Shown here piece by piece: positions 17,153 through 26,808 of a stretch of 64,000 nt of DNA (the first letter of the stretch is position 1; the number at the start of each line of letters is the position of its first letter). Location of the stretch: assembly GCA_001897425.1 (NCBI GenBank), contig MKSW01000033.1, forward strand, positions 354,717 to 418,716. The letters run 5' to 3'. The DNA is from Actinobacteria bacterium 69-20 (lineage in GTDB: Bacteria; Actinomycetota; Actinomycetes; Mycobacteriales; Nakamurellaceae). Made by a program: the position numbers and the translations under genes. The notes beneath the pieces were generated by a model that was given only the letters and a program-made list of their open reading frames with translations, ran no database searches and had not been told where the DNA came from.

Positions 17153-19519
17153 TCAGTGGAACCGGCGGAGGCGGAGCGAGTTCGTCACCACGAACACGGA
17201 GCTGAAGGCCATGGCGGCGCCGGCGAGCAGCGGGTTGGCGAGGCCGAGCGCGGCGAGCGGGATCGCGGCGACGTTGTAGGCGAACGCCCAGAACAGGTTT
17301 CCCTTGATGGTGCGCAGTGTGCGGCGCGAGAGCCGGATCGCGTCACCCGCGGCCGCGAGGTCGCCGCGGATCAGGGTGAGGTCGCTGGCGGCCATCGCCA
17401 CGTCCGTGCCGGTGCCCATCGCGAGGCCCAGGTCGGCGGCGGCCAGCGCTGGCGCGTCGTTGACGCCGTCGCCGACCATGGCCACGACGGCGCCGCGGTC
17501 CTGCAGCCTTTTCACCGCCCGCACCTTGTCCTCGGGGAGGACCTCGGCGATGACGTCGTCCGCCCCGATGCCCACCTGCGATGCGACAGCCGTGGCGACG
17601 GTGCGGTTGTCGCCGGTCAGCAGCAGGGGCTTGAGGCCCAGCCGACGCAGTTCGGCGATGGCCGCGGCCGAGGTCGGCTTGACGGTGTCGGCGACGGCGA
17701 ACAGTGCCCTGATCGCCCCGCCCCAGCCGGCGGCGACCACCGTCGCGCCGCCCTTCTCGGCGGCCCGGCCGGCCTTCGCGAGCGCCGGGTCGAGCGCCAG
17801 GCCGCGCTCAGCGAGCATGGCCAGCCGACCGACCGTGACGACCCTCCGGTCCACAACGCCCTCGACACCGTGACCGGCCGTGGCCGAGAACTGCGTCATG
17901 GGCGGTAGTTCGGCGACGGACGCGCCCAGTTCTTCGACGGCGCCGCGCACGATCGCCTGCGCGATGGGATGTTCGCTGCCGTTCTCCACGGCGGCGGCCG
18001 ACCGCAGGACGTCGGCACGGTCCGCTCCGGGCGCGAGCAGCACGTCGGTGAGCGTCATGCGCCCGGTAGTCACCGTGCCTGTCTTGTCCAGCAAGATCGT
18101 GTCGACTTTCCTGGTGGATTCGAGGATCTCGGGGCCACGAATCAGGATGCCGAGCTGCGCGCCGCGCCCGGTGCCGACCAGCAGGGCGGTCGGCGTGGCG
18201 AGCCCGAGCGCGCACGGGCAGGCGATGATGAGCACCGCGACGGCGGCGGTGAACGACGGCTGCACACCCGAGCCGATGAGCAGATGCACGGCCAACGTCC
18301 CCAGCGACAGCAGGATGACGATCGGCACGAAGACGGCCGAGATGCGGTCGGCCAGCCGCTGCACCGGCGCCTTGCCGGACTGGGCGTCGCGTACCAGCCG
18401 GGCCATGTGCGCGAGTTGGGTGTTCGCGCCGACTCGGGTCGCGCGGACCGTGAGCAGCCCGCCGGCGTTCACCGTGCCGCCGACCACGCGGTCCCCGCGG
18501 CCCACCTCCACCGGCACGGACTCGCCGGTGATCATGGACGTGTCGACGGCCGAGGCGCCGCCTTCGATCTCGCCGTCCGTCGCGATCTTCTCGCCGGGGC
18601 GCACCAGGAAGACCTCCCCGACGGCGAGCGCGCCGATGGGCACGGTCTGTTCGGCGCCGCCCCGCAGCACCGTCACTTCCTTGGCGCCGATCTCGGCGAG
18701 CGCCCGAAGTGCTTCTCCGGAGCGGCGTTTCGCCCGCGCCTCGAAGTAGCGGCCGGCGAGCAGGAACAGCGTCACCCCCGCGGCGACCTCCAGGTACACC
18801 TCGGGAGTGCCGCCCGGGGCCGGCAACCAGGCGAACGCCATGCGCATGCCCGGCTCGCCGGCGCCGCCGAGGAAGAGCGCATACAGCGACCAGAGGAACG
18901 CGGCCGACACGCCGACCGAGATGAGCGTGTCCATGGTCGCCGCGCCGTGCTTCAGGTTGACGAGCGTCGCCCGGTGGAACGGCCACGCGGCCCACGTCAC
19001 CACCGGGGCGGCGAGGGTGAGCGCCAACCACTGCCAGTAGGTGAACTGGATCGCCGGGATCATCGACAGCACGATCACCGGGATGCCGAGCGCCGCGGCG
19101 CCGATCAGCCGGGTGCGCAGCGCGGTGAGTTCGCGGGATTCGCCCGCGGGTGCCTGCTGCGCGGCCCGATCGGCCTCGCGATTGACCCCGCCCTGCGCCT
19201 TACCATGGACGAGACCCGTTGCCGCGGAACGTGTATCCGTCAGAACGTCGTCATCGGCGGCACCCCCGACGCCGCCGGCCGCCTCGCCCGGAAACAGCGG
19301 GGCGGACGGCGTCGCGGTGTAGCCGGTGGCCGCCACCGTCGCGATCACGTCGTCGACCGTGAGCGACTCGGGCAGCGACACCCGCGCCTGCTCGGTCGCG
19401 TAGTTCACGGTCGCCTGCACGCCGTCCAGCCGGTTGAGTTTGCGTTCGACGCGGGCGGCACAGGATGCGCACGTCATACCGCCGATATCGAGTTCGACGG
19501 TGCGGGTGGCGGTGCTCAC
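17153..19519 (-). CDS. copA: Copper-exporting P1B-type ATPase
   Basis: 788 residues from a GTG at 19519 preceded by AGAAGGAC; the ORF opening at 19753 runs back through the copZ region. Domain order: one heavy-metal-associated domain with GMTCASC, membrane segments, actuator TGES ([10 protein letters not shown]), metal-binding membrane motif [10 protein letters not shown], phosphorylation site [19 protein letters not shown] (the HP motif of P1B pumps) and hinge [10 protein letters not shown]. It exports Cu(I) using ATP. Third gene of the csoR-copZ-copA operon, 57 nt after copZ. Length and motifs are normal. Confidence 0.95.
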   Translation of the reverse strand: MSTATRTVELDIGGMTCASCAARVERKLNRLDGVQATVNYATEQARVSLPESLTVDDVIATVAATGYTATPSAPLFPGEAAGGVGGAADDDVLTDTRSAATGLVHGKAQGGVNREADRAAQQAPAGESRELTALRTRLIGAAALGIPVIVLSMIPAIQFTYWQWLALTLAAPVVTWAAWPFHRATLVNLKHGAATMDTLISVGVSAAFLWSLYALFLGGAGEPGMRMAFAWLPAPGGTPEVYLEVAAGVTLFLLAGRYFEARAKRRSGEALRALAEIGAKEVTVLRGGAEQTVPIGALAVGEVFLVRPGEKIATDGEIEGGASAVDTSMITGESVPVEVGRGDRVVGGTVNAGGLLTVRATRVGANTQLAHMARLVRDAQSGKAPVQRLADRISAVFVPIVILLSLGTLAVHLLIGSGVQPSFTAAVAVLIIACPCALGLATPTALLVGTGRGAQLGILIRGPEILESTRKVDTILLDKTGTVTTGRMTLTDVLLAPGADRADVLRSAAAVENGSEHPIAQAIVRGAVEELGASVAELPPMTQFSATAGHGVEGVVDRRVVTVGRLAMLAERGLALDPALAKAGRAAEKGGATVVAAGWGGAIRALFAVADTVKPTSAAAIAELRRLGLKPLLLTGDNRTVATAVASQVGIGADDVIAEVLPEDKVRAVKRLQDRGAVVAMVGDGVNDAPALAAADLGLAMGTGTDVAMAASDLTLIRGDLAAAGDAIRLSRRTLRTIKGNLFWAFAYNVAAIPLAALGLANPLLAGAAMAFSSVFVVTNSLRLRRFH

Positions 19520-19575
19520 GATCGGTCCTTCTCTCGGTGGGCGCGGCCCGCGACGGTGCGCGGCCCGGGCGCGGC

Positions 19576-19788
19576 TTACACCAGCTCGTAGCCGGCTTCC
19601 TCGACGGCGGCCTGTACCGCAGACCGCTCCAGCTCGGTGTCGCTGGTGACCTGCACGGTCGATTCCCCGCCGGACACCAGGAAAACGTCGACCTTGCTGA
19701 CGCCGTCCAGTGCGCTGAGCTCCTCGGTGACCGAGTTGACGCAGTGCTGGCATGTCATTCCGGTGACGCTGTACGTGTTCTGGGCCAT
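19576..19788 (-). CDS. copZ: Copper chaperone, heavy-metal-associated domain protein
   Basis: A 70-residue single HMA domain, ferredoxin-like fold, with the metal site [11 protein letters not shown] near the N terminus and the typical end [10 protein letters not shown]. It carries Cu(I) to CopA or to CsoR. Start ATG 19788 has a purine-rich RBS (AAAGGACGGC). Lies between csoR and copA. The 82-nt gap to csoR contains an exact copy of the dispersed TATGACGATGTTC core. Confidence 0.92.
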   Translation of the reverse strand: MAQNTYSVTGMTCQHCVNSVTEELSALDGVSKVDVFLVSGGESTVQVTSDTELERSAVQAAVEEAGYELV

Positions 19789-19870
19789 GGGGGCCGTCCT
19801 TTCGGTCGAAAGTGGTTCGCTGTTCGGGCTTGTCGAGTATGACGATGTTCGCGTCCGCGCGGTGCGGGGG

Positions 19871-20233
19871 CTAGCTGCGCACCAGCCGGGCCACGGCCGC
19901 CGAGGCTTCCTGCACCTTGAGCACGGCCTCCTGCCCGCCGTGTTCGGCGGCGTGCAGCACGCAATGGTTCAGGTGCTCGTCCAGGAGTTCCAGCGAGAAC
20001 GACTTGAGCGCACTGGTCGCCGCGGACACCTGCGTGAGAATGTCTATGCAGTACTGGTCCTCGTCGATCATCCGTTGCAGCCCGCGGATCTGGCCCTCGA
20101 TGCGCCGCAGACGCTTGAGGTGCTCGTCCTTGCGGGCGGTGTAACCGTGCGGTGGCGCCGGCTTTGGTAGTTCCTGTGTCGCCAGTGCCTTTGCCGACGG
20201 CGCCTCCGGTCGACTTGTCGTCATCCTCGTCAC
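19871..20233 (-). CDS. csoR: Copper-sensing transcriptional repressor CsoR
   Basis: A 120-residue all-helical CsoR/RcnR repressor. Cu(I) ligands follow the Cys-His-Cys pattern: Cys in DEDQYCIDILTQ, His and Cys in LNHCVLH. The N-terminal ~35 residues are an unstructured Ala/Pro extension before KDEHLKRLRRIEGQIRGLQRM. It represses its own operon with copZ and copA when copper is low. The operator candidate lies just upstream at about 20260-20280. Confidence 0.94.
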   Translation of the reverse strand: MTRMTTSRPEAPSAKALATQELPKPAPPHGYTARKDEHLKRLRRIEGQIRGLQRMIDEDQYCIDILTQVSAATSALKSFSLELLDEHLNHCVLHAAEHGGQEAVLKVQEASAAVARLVRS

Positions 20234-20257
20234 CTGCCGTCCTCGATCTCCGCGACC

Positions 20258-20280
20258 GATACTATACCCCCCTACGGTAC
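20258..20280. promoter_or_regulatory. Putative CsoR operator
   Basis: Read on the reverse strand, TACCGTAGGGGGGTATAGTA closely resembles the known CsoR site upstream of Bacillus copZA (TACCCTACGGGGGTATGGTA). It lies 25-47 nt upstream of the csoR start, where it would overlap the promoter. Confidence 0.7.
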
Positions 20281-20287
20281 CTAGGAA

Positions 20288-20487
20288 GGTAAGTTACGCC
20301 GGTTCGGGTGTGACGCTGGTCGCTGAGACCCGCTCGCCCACGCCTGGTCGCTGGTGTCGAGTGGGAGTCCTGCAGAGAATATGGCGCCCGAAACTCTGCA
20401 GGACTCCCCGTCGACGCGAAAACCGGGCATCGGGACGCGAGGCAGAACGGGTAGGTGACGCCGGGTCGGGTGTGACGCTGGCCGCTG
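20288..20487. repeat. Direct repeats flanking a 15-bp perfect hairpin
   Basis: The 230-bp space between csoR and the DeoR gene holds two ~38-bp direct repeats (20288-20325 and 20450-20487, both containing TCGGGTGTGACGCTGG). Between them is a perfect 15-bp inverted repeat, GGGAGTCCTGCAGAG at 20363-20377 and its complement at 20394-20408, separated by 16 nt. No ORF with a recognisable product covers it. It may be a non-autonomous mobile element (MITE-like) or a terminator for the DeoR gene; no U-tract is visible. Confidence 0.65.
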
Positions 20488-20510
20488 AACGGTCAGCCGG
20501 TCGACCGCCA

Positions 20511-21275
20511 TCACGCGGCGACGAGGACGTCGATGCCCGCCGCGCGCAGCGCCGCCAGCTGCCGGGCATCCGTGCCCGCGTCGGTGACGAGCGTCGAGAT
20601 GTGCTCCGGCGCAACGGTTTGCACCAGGGCGTCGACGCCGATCTTGGTGTGGTCGGCGAGCACCACTACCTCGGGCGCGGCGGCCGCGAGGGCGCGATCC
20701 ATGCTCGCCACCCCCGGGTGCGGCGTGGACAGCCCGCGCTCGACGGTGAGCCCGTTGCCCGAGAGGAACGCGCGGTCCGCGCGGATGGCCGCCAGGGAGC
20801 TCTCGGCGGCCGCGCCGATCAGCGAGAACGTCGCCCCGCGCAGGTGGCCACCCGTCATGGTCACCTCGACGTCCGGCGCCGCAGCCAGCACCTCGGCCAC
20901 CAGGACCGAATTCGTCACCACGGTCAGGTCGCGTCGGGTCGCGATGGCGCGGGCCAGCAGCTGCGTCGTGCTGCCGGCGCCGATCACCACGCTGTCGCCG
21001 TCGCGGATGAGGCCGGCCGCCCGCTGCGCGATGGCGGCCTTCTCGGCCGCCGCGACCGATGTCTTGGCGGAGTAGCTCGGCTCCGGCACCTCGGACGTGG
21101 GCGCCAACGCACCACCCCTACTGCGCACGATCAGCCCGTCCCGCTCGAGGCCCTGCAGATCACGCCGCACAGTGACCTCGGACGCGTCGGTCAATCGGCA
21201 CAGGTCGCGCAGCGATGCGGCGCCGGTCCGCAGCACGGCATCGAGCAGCACGCGGCGGCGCTCGGCGGGGAACAT
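20511..21275 (-). CDS. DeoR family transcriptional repressor (galactose genes)
   Basis: 254 residues from ATG 21275 (MFPAERRRVLLDAV). N-terminal DeoR winged helix with SEVTVRRDLQGLERDGLIVRSRGGA. The C-terminal DeoRC sensor domain contains VVIGAGSTTQLLARAI (sugar-phosphate site), TVVTNSVLVAEVL and VVVLADHTKIGVDALVQ. Divergent from galT with a 98-bp gap full of TATCG/CGATA half-sites, so it very likely represses the gal operon and itself, released by a sugar phosphate. Confidence 0.9.
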   Translation of the reverse strand: MFPAERRRVLLDAVLRTGAASLRDLCRLTDASEVTVRRDLQGLERDGLIVRSRGGALAPTSEVPEPSYSAKTSVAAAEKAAIAQRAAGLIRDGDSVVIGAGSTTQLLARAIATRRDLTVVTNSVLVAEVLAAAPDVEVTMTGGHLRGATFSLIGAAAESSLAAIRADRAFLSGNGLTVERGLSTPHPGVASMDRALAAAAPEVVVLADHTKIGVDALVQTVAPEHISTLVTDAGTDARQLAALRAAGIDVLVAA

Positions 21276-21283
21276 GGCAGTAT

Positions 21284-21327
21284 CGTAACTGATCGAATAT
21301 GATCGATACATATCGAATTCGATCGAA
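21284..21327. promoter_or_regulatory. Putative operator/promoter between DeoR gene and galT
   Basis: An AT-rich stretch in otherwise GC-rich DNA with repeated half-sites: CGATACATATCG and TCGAATTCGA are perfect palindromes, and TCGAATATGATCGA is a near palindrome. It lies between the divergent starts and is the likely DeoR-type binding region. Confidence 0.6.
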
Positions 21328-21373
21328 CAACGACGCCTTGTCAGAAGCACGAGGGCACGCGAGAGGAGCGCCG

Positions 21374-22471
21374 ATGGCCGCGCACACGGTCTACCGCACC
21401 CCGATACACCTGGCCGACGGGCGGGAGCTCATCTACTTCGACGAATCGCCGGGCATCGACCGGTCCGCCCCCGACTCGCGTGATCTTCCGACGGTCGAGC
21501 ACCACTCGCAGGTCCGGTACGACGCGCTGGCTGGGGAGTGGGTCGCGATCGCGGGCCACCGGCAGACCCGCACCTACCTGCCGCCCGCGAACCTGTGCCC
21601 GCTGTGCCCGTCGACGCCCGAGAACGCTTCGGAGATACCGGCTTCCGGCTACGACGTGGTGGTGTTCGAGAACCGCTTCCCGTCCTTCGCCGGCGCCGGT
21701 CCGGCTGCCGGGCCCGCGGGGGATCCGGCCGATCTCACCGCGGCGCGGCGCGGCAACGGCCGTTGCGAGGTGGTGTGCTTCACCTCCGACCACCACGCCA
21801 CCATGTCGCAGCTCCCAGACGCGAGAATCCGCACGGTACTGGACGTCTGGACCGATCGCACGCGGGCACTCGGGCAACACGAGGGCGTGGAGCAGGTGTT
21901 CTGCTTCGAGAATCGCGGCATCGAGATCGGCGTCACCCTCGACCACCCACACGGGCAGATCTACGGCTATCCGTTCGTCACACCGGTCACCACGCGCATG
22001 CTGGAGCAGGTCGCCGCGCACCGAGAAGCCCACGGCAGCAACCTGTTCGCGGACCTCCTCGCCCGCGAGATCGGCGGCCCGCGGCAGGTCGCGGCGAACG
22101 AGCACTGGGTGGCCTTCGTCCCGTTCGCCGCCCGGTGGCCGATCGAGGTCCACGTCTACCCGCGCCGACAAGTGCCCGATCTGCCCGCCCTCTCCGATGA
22201 CGAGCGCGACGCCTTCGTGCCGATCTACCGTGAGGCGCTGCTGCGCATGGAGGGCCTGATCCCCGAGCCGCTGCCGCTGATCACCGCATGGCACCAGGCG
22301 CCGGTGCGCACCGGGCGTGAGGATTGGTGGATGCACCTACGTCTCACATCGATCCGCCGTGCCCCCGGGAAGATCAAGTATCTGGCCGGCTCCGAGTCCG
22401 CGATGGGCGCCTTCATCAACGACACCACCCCGGAATCCGTCGCTGCCAGCCTGCGGGAGGTGGCGCTGTGA
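21374..22471 (+). CDS. galT: Galactose-1-phosphate uridylyltransferase
   Basis: 365 residues from ATG 21374 with GAGAGGAG upstream; the ORF opening at 21299 begins in the operator. Active site HxHxQ in DHPHGQIYGYPF; zinc site Cys pair in NLCPLCPSTPEN; VFENRFPSF and EHWVAFVPFAARWP are family landmarks. It exchanges UMP between UDP-glucose and galactose-1-phosphate in the Leloir pathway. First gene of galT-galE-galK; its stop overlaps the GTG of galE. Confidence 0.95.
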   Translation: MAAHTVYRTPIHLADGRELIYFDESPGIDRSAPDSRDLPTVEHHSQVRYDALAGEWVAIAGHRQTRTYLPPANLCPLCPSTPENASEIPASGYDVVVFENRFPSFAGAGPAAGPAGDPADLTAARRGNGRCEVVCFTSDHHATMSQLPDARIRTVLDVWTDRTRALGQHEGVEQVFCFENRGIEIGVTLDHPHGQIYGYPFVTPVTTRMLEQVAAHREAHGSNLFADLLAREIGGPRQVAANEHWVAFVPFAARWPIEVHVYPRRQVPDLPALSDDERDAFVPIYREALLRMEGLIPEPLPLITAWHQAPVRTGREDWWMHLRLTSIRRAPGKIKYLAGSESAMGAFINDTTPESVAASLREVAL

Positions 22472-23496
22472 ACACCGAAAGAACCGAGTATGACGCCGTT
22501 CTCGCCGATCCCGCCGGCGTGGCACCACGGGAACCGATGCGCGTGCTGGTCGCCGGCGGTGCCGGGTACATCGGCTCCGTGGTCACTCGGCTGCTCATCG
22601 CCGAGGGGCACCACGTCACCGTGCTCGATGACCTGTCCACCGGGCACGCCGACGCGGTACCCTCGGGCGTAGAGCTGGTGCGGGCGGACATCGCCGACGC
22701 CGGAACGATTCTCGCCCGCGGAGGCTTCGACGGGGTGTTGCATTTCGCGGCGAAGTCCCTGGTCGGTGAGTCGGTGTCGGACCCTGCGAAGTACTGGCGG
22801 ACGAACGTTTGCGGCACCCGCGCCCTGCTGGACGCGGTCGCCGAGTTCTCCGTGCCGCGCCTCGTGTTCTCCTCGACGGCGGCGGTCTACGGCGAGCCGG
22901 ATGCGATCCCGATCACCGAGGACGCACCCACCCGACCCACGAATCCCTATGGGGCGTCGAAACTGTCGGTCGACATGATGCTCGCGGGCGAGTGCGCCGC
23001 GACCGGCCTCGGCGCGGTGAGCCTGCGCTACTTCAACGTGGCCGGGGCGGCCTGGGGCGCGGGTGAGCGGCACGGCACCGAGACACACCTGATCCCGCTG
23101 GCCCTGGACGCGGCCGCCGGGCGCCGCGGCCCGTTGACGATCTTCGGGGAGGACTGGCCCACCCCGGACGGCACCCCGATCCGCGACTACATCCACGTCG
23201 CAGACCTCGCCCGGGCGCATGTCCTGGCGCTCGGCGCGGCGACCGCCGGCCGACACCTGATCTGCAATCTCGGTTCGGGGCAAGGGTTCTCGGTGCGTCA
23301 GGTACTTGACGCCGTCACGAACGTCACCGGCCTGGACGTCCCGCAGCAGGTCGGCCCGCGCCGCGCCGGCGACCCGGCTCGGCTAATCGCCTCCCACGAA
23401 AGGGCGCGCGCGGAACTGGGCTGGGCGCCGCAGCAGGGCTTGGCGGACATGGTCCGCGATGCCTGGGATTTCGCCGCAAACCTGGCGAATCGATGA
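22468..23496 (+). CDS. galE: UDP-glucose 4-epimerase
   Basis: Short-chain dehydrogenase-type epimerase. NAD motif VAGGAGYIGS, catalytic Ser in VFSSTAAVYGE and YxxxK as YGASK; C-terminal PRRAGDPARLIAS. I give the GTG at 22468, translationally coupled to galT by GTGA (342 residues). The first 23 residues before MRVLVAGGAG are not conserved, and their DNA contains a variant of the dispersed TATGACG motif (22489), so the ATG at 22537 may be the true start. Confidence 0.92.
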   Translation: MNTERTEYDAVLADPAGVAPREPMRVLVAGGAGYIGSVVTRLLIAEGHHVTVLDDLSTGHADAVPSGVELVRADIADAGTILARGGFDGVLHFAAKSLVGESVSDPAKYWRTNVCGTRALLDAVAEFSVPRLVFSSTAAVYGEPDAIPITEDAPTRPTNPYGASKLSVDMMLAGECAATGLGAVSLRYFNVAGAAWGAGERHGTETHLIPLALDAAAGRRGPLTIFGEDWPTPDGTPIRDYIHVADLARAHVLALGAATAGRHLICNLGSGQGFSVRQVLDAVTNVTGLDVPQQVGPRRAGDPARLIASHERARAELGWAPQQGLADMVRDAWDFAANLANR

Positions 23497-23542
23497 GAAC
23501 CAACCCCGCTTCCCCGGGCGACCCGGATATGACGAGGTCCCG

Positions 23543-24700
23543 ATGAGCGCCACCGAGACCTTCCGCGCCCGCTTCGGGGCGGACCCCGCCGGGGTCTGGT
23601 CCGCGCCGGGGCGGGTGAACCTGATCGGCGAGCACACCGACTACACCGGCGGTCTGGTGCTGCCGTTCGCGATCGCCGCCCGCGCGCAGGCGGCGATCGG
23701 CCCGAACGGCTCCGGTATCTTCCGAGTGACCTCGGCGCAACGCGGGAACGACGTCATATCCGTTGCGGCGCAGGACATCCGGCCGGGCGCACCGGCCGCG
23801 AAGGGGTGGCCGGCGTACCCGCTGGGCGTCGTCTGGGCCCTGGCCGACCGCGGCATCGACGTGCCACCGCTCGACATCGCCCTGGACTCCGCCGTCCCCG
23901 CGGGCGCCGGGCTCTCCTCGTCGGCAGCGGTGGAATGCGCTGTCGCACTGGCGATCTCGGACCAGCTCGGCTCCGGATTCGACCGGCCCACGCTCGCGCG
24001 GATCGCGCAGCACGCCGAGAACGATTTCGTCGGGGTGCCGTGCGGCCTGATGGACCAAATGGCCTCGGCGGCGAGCACCGAAGGACACGCGCTCTTCTTC
24101 GACATCGGCGCGGGCACGACCGAGCACATCCCGTTCGACACGGCTGCCGCGGGACTGCGCATGCTGGTGATCGATACCCGCGCCCACCATTCGCTGGCCG
24201 ACGGCGAGTATGCGAAGCGGCGCGCGGACTGTGAGTTCGCCGCCGAGCAACTCGGTGTCGAGCTGCTGTCGCAGGTGCCGTTCGCGGGGCTCGACGAAGC
24301 CCTGGGACAGCTCAACGGCCCGCGCGCTGCCGTGCTGCGGCGCCGCGTGCGGCACGTGATTACCGAGAACGAGCGGGTGCGCGAGACCGTGGCGCTCCTG
24401 CGCGCGGAGCGCATCGCCGCGGTCGGCCCGTTGCTGTCGGCGTCGCACGCCTCGCTCCGGGACGATTACGAGGTGTCTTGCGCGGAACTGGATCTCGCAG
24501 CGGAAACCGCGGAGCAGGCTGGCGCTCTCGGCGCCCGGATGGTCGGCGGCGGCTTCGGCGGGTCGGTGATCGCACTGACCTCATCAGACCGGGCGGGTGC
24601 GGTCGAGAGCAGCGTCATGGGCGCCTTTTCGCGCGCCGGATACCCGCGGCCGGTCGTCCGCAGCGTGACCCCCGCGGCCGGCGCCCGCCACGACGCCTGA
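23543..24700 (+). CDS. galK: Galactokinase
   Basis: 385 residues from ATG 23543 (GAGGT upstream). GHMP kinase: substrate motif GRVNLIGEHTDYTGG, ATP-binding PAGAGLSSSAAVE, and GGGFGGSVIAL near the C terminus. It phosphorylates galactose. Last gene of the gal operon, 46 nt after galE; the gap contains another motif variant (TATGACGAGGTCC at 23528). The product ends before a hairpin shared with the convergent ABC operon. Confidence 0.95.
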   Translation: MSATETFRARFGADPAGVWSAPGRVNLIGEHTDYTGGLVLPFAIAARAQAAIGPNGSGIFRVTSAQRGNDVISVAAQDIRPGAPAAKGWPAYPLGVVWALADRGIDVPPLDIALDSAVPAGAGLSSSAAVECAVALAISDQLGSGFDRPTLARIAQHAENDFVGVPCGLMDQMASAASTEGHALFFDIGAGTTEHIPFDTAAAGLRMLVIDTRAHHSLADGEYAKRRADCEFAAEQLGVELLSQVPFAGLDEALGQLNGPRAAVLRRRVRHVITENERVRETVALLRAERIAAVGPLLSASHASLRDDYEVSCAELDLAAETAEQAGALGARMVGGGFGGSVIALTSSDRAGAVESSVMGAFSRAGYPRPVVRSVTPAAGARHDA

Positions 24701-24752
24701 GCCCACCCCGTTCGCGGGACGCGGTCACACGGCCCGCGGCCGCGCGGCGAGC

Positions 24753-24771
24753 AGCTGGGTGACCCCCAGCT
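24753..24771. terminator. Short hairpin between convergent galK and sugar permease genes
   Basis: AGCTGGG and its complement CCCAGCT separated by 5 nt, lying between two convergent stops. Could act as a weak bidirectional terminator; no T-run follows on either strand. Confidence 0.4.
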
Positions 24772-24784
24772 ACTTCACCCGCAA

Positions 24785-25699
24785 TTACTTGACCGACCCG
24801 GACATCAACCCGCCGATGAAGTACTTGCCCAGGATGATGTACACCGCCAGCGTGGGCAGCGACGCGAGCAGCGCGCCCGCCATATTCGAGGCGTAGTCCG
24901 GGTTCTGGCCGGACGCCAGCGAGTTCAGCACGAACGTCACCGGCCCGTTGTTCGCGTTCGTCAGGAACAGCGCGAACAGGAAGTCGTTCCACGCCGAGGT
25001 GAACTGCCAGATCAGCGTCACCACGAAGCCGGGGATCGAGATGGGCAGCACGATCGACCGGTAGGTGCGCCACATGCCCGCGCCGTCGACCTTGCCGGCC
25101 TCCAGGATCTCGTTGGGAACCGTTGTCGCGTAATAGTTCCGGAAGATCAGCGTGCAGATCGGGATGCCGTAGATCACGTGCACCACGATCAGGGTGCCGA
25201 TGCCCTTCGGCAGGCCGAGATCGTTTGCCTTCAGCATGATCTCCTGCAGCGGGATGATCACCGCCTGGTACGGGATGAACATGCCGAACAGGAACAGCGT
25301 GAAGACGATGTTCGCGCCCGGGAAGCGCCACTTCGCGAACACGAAGCCGTTCAGGGACCCCAGCATCGAGGACACGGTCGCGGCCACCACCGCCATCACG
25401 ACGGTCCGCAGCAGCGGCCCCGACAGTTGATCCCAGGCCTTGGCCCAGCCGCTGAGCGACCAGTGCTCCGGCAGGCTCCACGCGGTGGTGGGCCGGATGT
25501 CGCCCGCTGTCTTGAAGCTGGTCACCACCATCACGTACAGCGGGATCAGGATCAGGATCACGAAGGCCAACAAGAGGGCAAACCGCACCGTGCGGGCGGT
25601 GACGGTGCGCCCCGTCAGTTGCTTGCGGACCTTCGTCGGACGCTGGGCCGGTGCAGGGACCGGGACCGGCGCCGTGAACTCGCTCGCGGTTGCCGTCAT
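24785..25699 (-). CDS. Carbohydrate ABC transporter permease (MalG type)
   Basis: 304 residues from ATG 25699, overlapping the MalF-type stop by ATGA; the ORF opening at 26392 is mostly shadow. Membrane permease with the MalG-family loop EILEAGKVDGAGMWRTYRSIVLP, and PYQAVIIPLQEIML in the middle. About six membrane helices. Imports a sugar with the partner permease and binding protein. No ATPase is encoded here, so a shared MsiK-like ATPase elsewhere probably powers it, as is usual for actinomycete sugar importers. Confidence 0.92.
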   Translation of the reverse strand: MTATASEFTAPVPVPAPAQRPTKVRKQLTGRTVTARTVRFALLLAFVILILIPLYVMVVTSFKTAGDIRPTTAWSLPEHWSLSGWAKAWDQLSGPLLRTVVMAVVAATVSSMLGSLNGFVFAKWRFPGANIVFTLFLFGMFIPYQAVIIPLQEIMLKANDLGLPKGIGTLIVVHVIYGIPICTLIFRNYYATTVPNEILEAGKVDGAGMWRTYRSIVLPISIPGFVVTLIWQFTSAWNDFLFALFLTNANNGPVTFVLNSLASGQNPDYASNMAGALLASLPTLAVYIILGKYFIGGLMSGSVK

Positions 25700-26670
25700 G
25701 ATCCCTGACTCTTCTCGACGTGGTTCGTGTAGATGAGGTATGGCACTACGACCACCGCCACGATGAGCAGCAGGATCGTCGCGTTCGCCGCGGCGTTCGC
25801 CGGATCGGACTTCGAGAACAGTTGCGTCCACATGTATGTCGCCGGCACCGCGGCGGCGTAGCTGTTCGCCCCGGCGATCGAGTAGATGAGGTCGAACATC
25901 TTCATCGACATGTGCCCGATGATGATCAGCGCCGACAGCGCGATCGGCGAGAGCTGCGGGAAGAGCACGTGCCGGTAGACCTGGAACTCGCTGGCCCCGT
26001 CCATCCGGGCGGCCTCGCGCTGATCCGTCGGGATGCCTCGGAAACCGGCCAGGAACAGGGCCATCACATAGCCGGAGAGCTGCCAGATCGCCGGGATCGC
26101 CATGGCGGCCATATTGAACGCCGCCGTCGACGACCACCACGAGTTCTGCAGGAACCCGAGGCCGAGGTGCTGGAAGAGCTGGTTCAGGCCGATCGCCTGG
26201 TCCCCGGTCCGATTGGACAGCAACCACTTCCACACCACACCGGCGGCGACGAAGGAGACCGCCATCGGGAACAGGTACACCGAACGGAAGATGCCTTCGC
26301 CCTTGACGCCCTTCTCCAGCAGCAACGCCCACAGCAGGCCGAAGAACATCGTGCCGCCGAGGAACACCACCGTGAGCACCAGCAGGTTCCACAGTGTGTG
26401 CTGGTAGTACGACTCCCCGAACAGCGACACGTAGTTGTCGAGCCCGACGAAGTGGACGTCCGCGTTCGGGTTGAAGTTGTGCTTGTCCGTCATCGACGTG
26501 GCCGCGTTCTTGTAGAGCAACCAGTAGACGAAGACCGCGATCAGCACCATCGAGGGTGCGACCATCGCGAGGCCGGGGCCCCAGGAACGCCAGCGACCGC
26601 GCGGGTGGCGCGGAGCGGGGGTACCGCTGCGCGAACGGGCCGCGGCACGGGACTCGGTGATCGCCGTCAT
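25696..26670 (-). CDS. Carbohydrate ABC transporter permease (MalF type)
   Basis: A 324-residue sugar permease with a long basic N terminus, a first membrane helix (LAMVAPSMVLIAVFVYWLLY) and the EAA loop REAARMDGASEFQVYRHVLFP. Begins 138 nt after the binding-protein gene, separated from it by a strong hairpin, and is coupled to the MalG-type gene by ATGA. The substrate is not readable from sequence; convergence with the gal operon makes a galactoside or glucoside plausible. Confidence 0.92.
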   Translation of the reverse strand: MTAITESRAAARSRSGTPAPRHPRGRWRSWGPGLAMVAPSMVLIAVFVYWLLYKNAATSMTDKHNFNPNADVHFVGLDNYVSLFGESYYQHTLWNLLVLTVVFLGGTMFFGLLWALLLEKGVKGEGIFRSVYLFPMAVSFVAAGVVWKWLLSNRTGDQAIGLNQLFQHLGLGFLQNSWWSSTAAFNMAAMAIPAIWQLSGYVMALFLAGFRGIPTDQREAARMDGASEFQVYRHVLFPQLSPIALSALIIIGHMSMKMFDLIYSIAGANSYAAAVPATYMWTQLFSKSDPANAAANATILLLIVAVVVVPYLIYTNHVEKSQGS

Positions 26671-26733
26671 AGCCGTTCCTTGCTCCTTCAGGGCTGCTTC
26701 ACATTCACAGCTGCGTCATGGCTGCGTCATGAC

Positions 26734-26768
26734 GATGGGGCCGATTCCATCACGGAACCGGCCCCATC
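26734..26768 (-). terminator. Hairpin between binding-protein and permease genes (attenuator/terminator)
   Basis: A perfect 10-bp stem, GATGGGGCCG paired with CGGCCCCATC, with a 15-nt loop. It lies in the 138-nt gap after the solute-binding-protein stop. Such stems commonly limit transcription into permease genes or stabilise the upstream message, so that binding protein is made in excess. Confidence 0.65.
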
Positions 26769-26808
26769 GCCGAACTACGTCATCGCGAGATGCGGTGCTG
26801 GGTGGCGG

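Noticed and set aside
17153-19753. Extra 78 N-terminal residues of CopA ORF
   Set aside because: They overlap copZ and lack sequence character; a GTG with RBS at 19519 begins the HMA domain.
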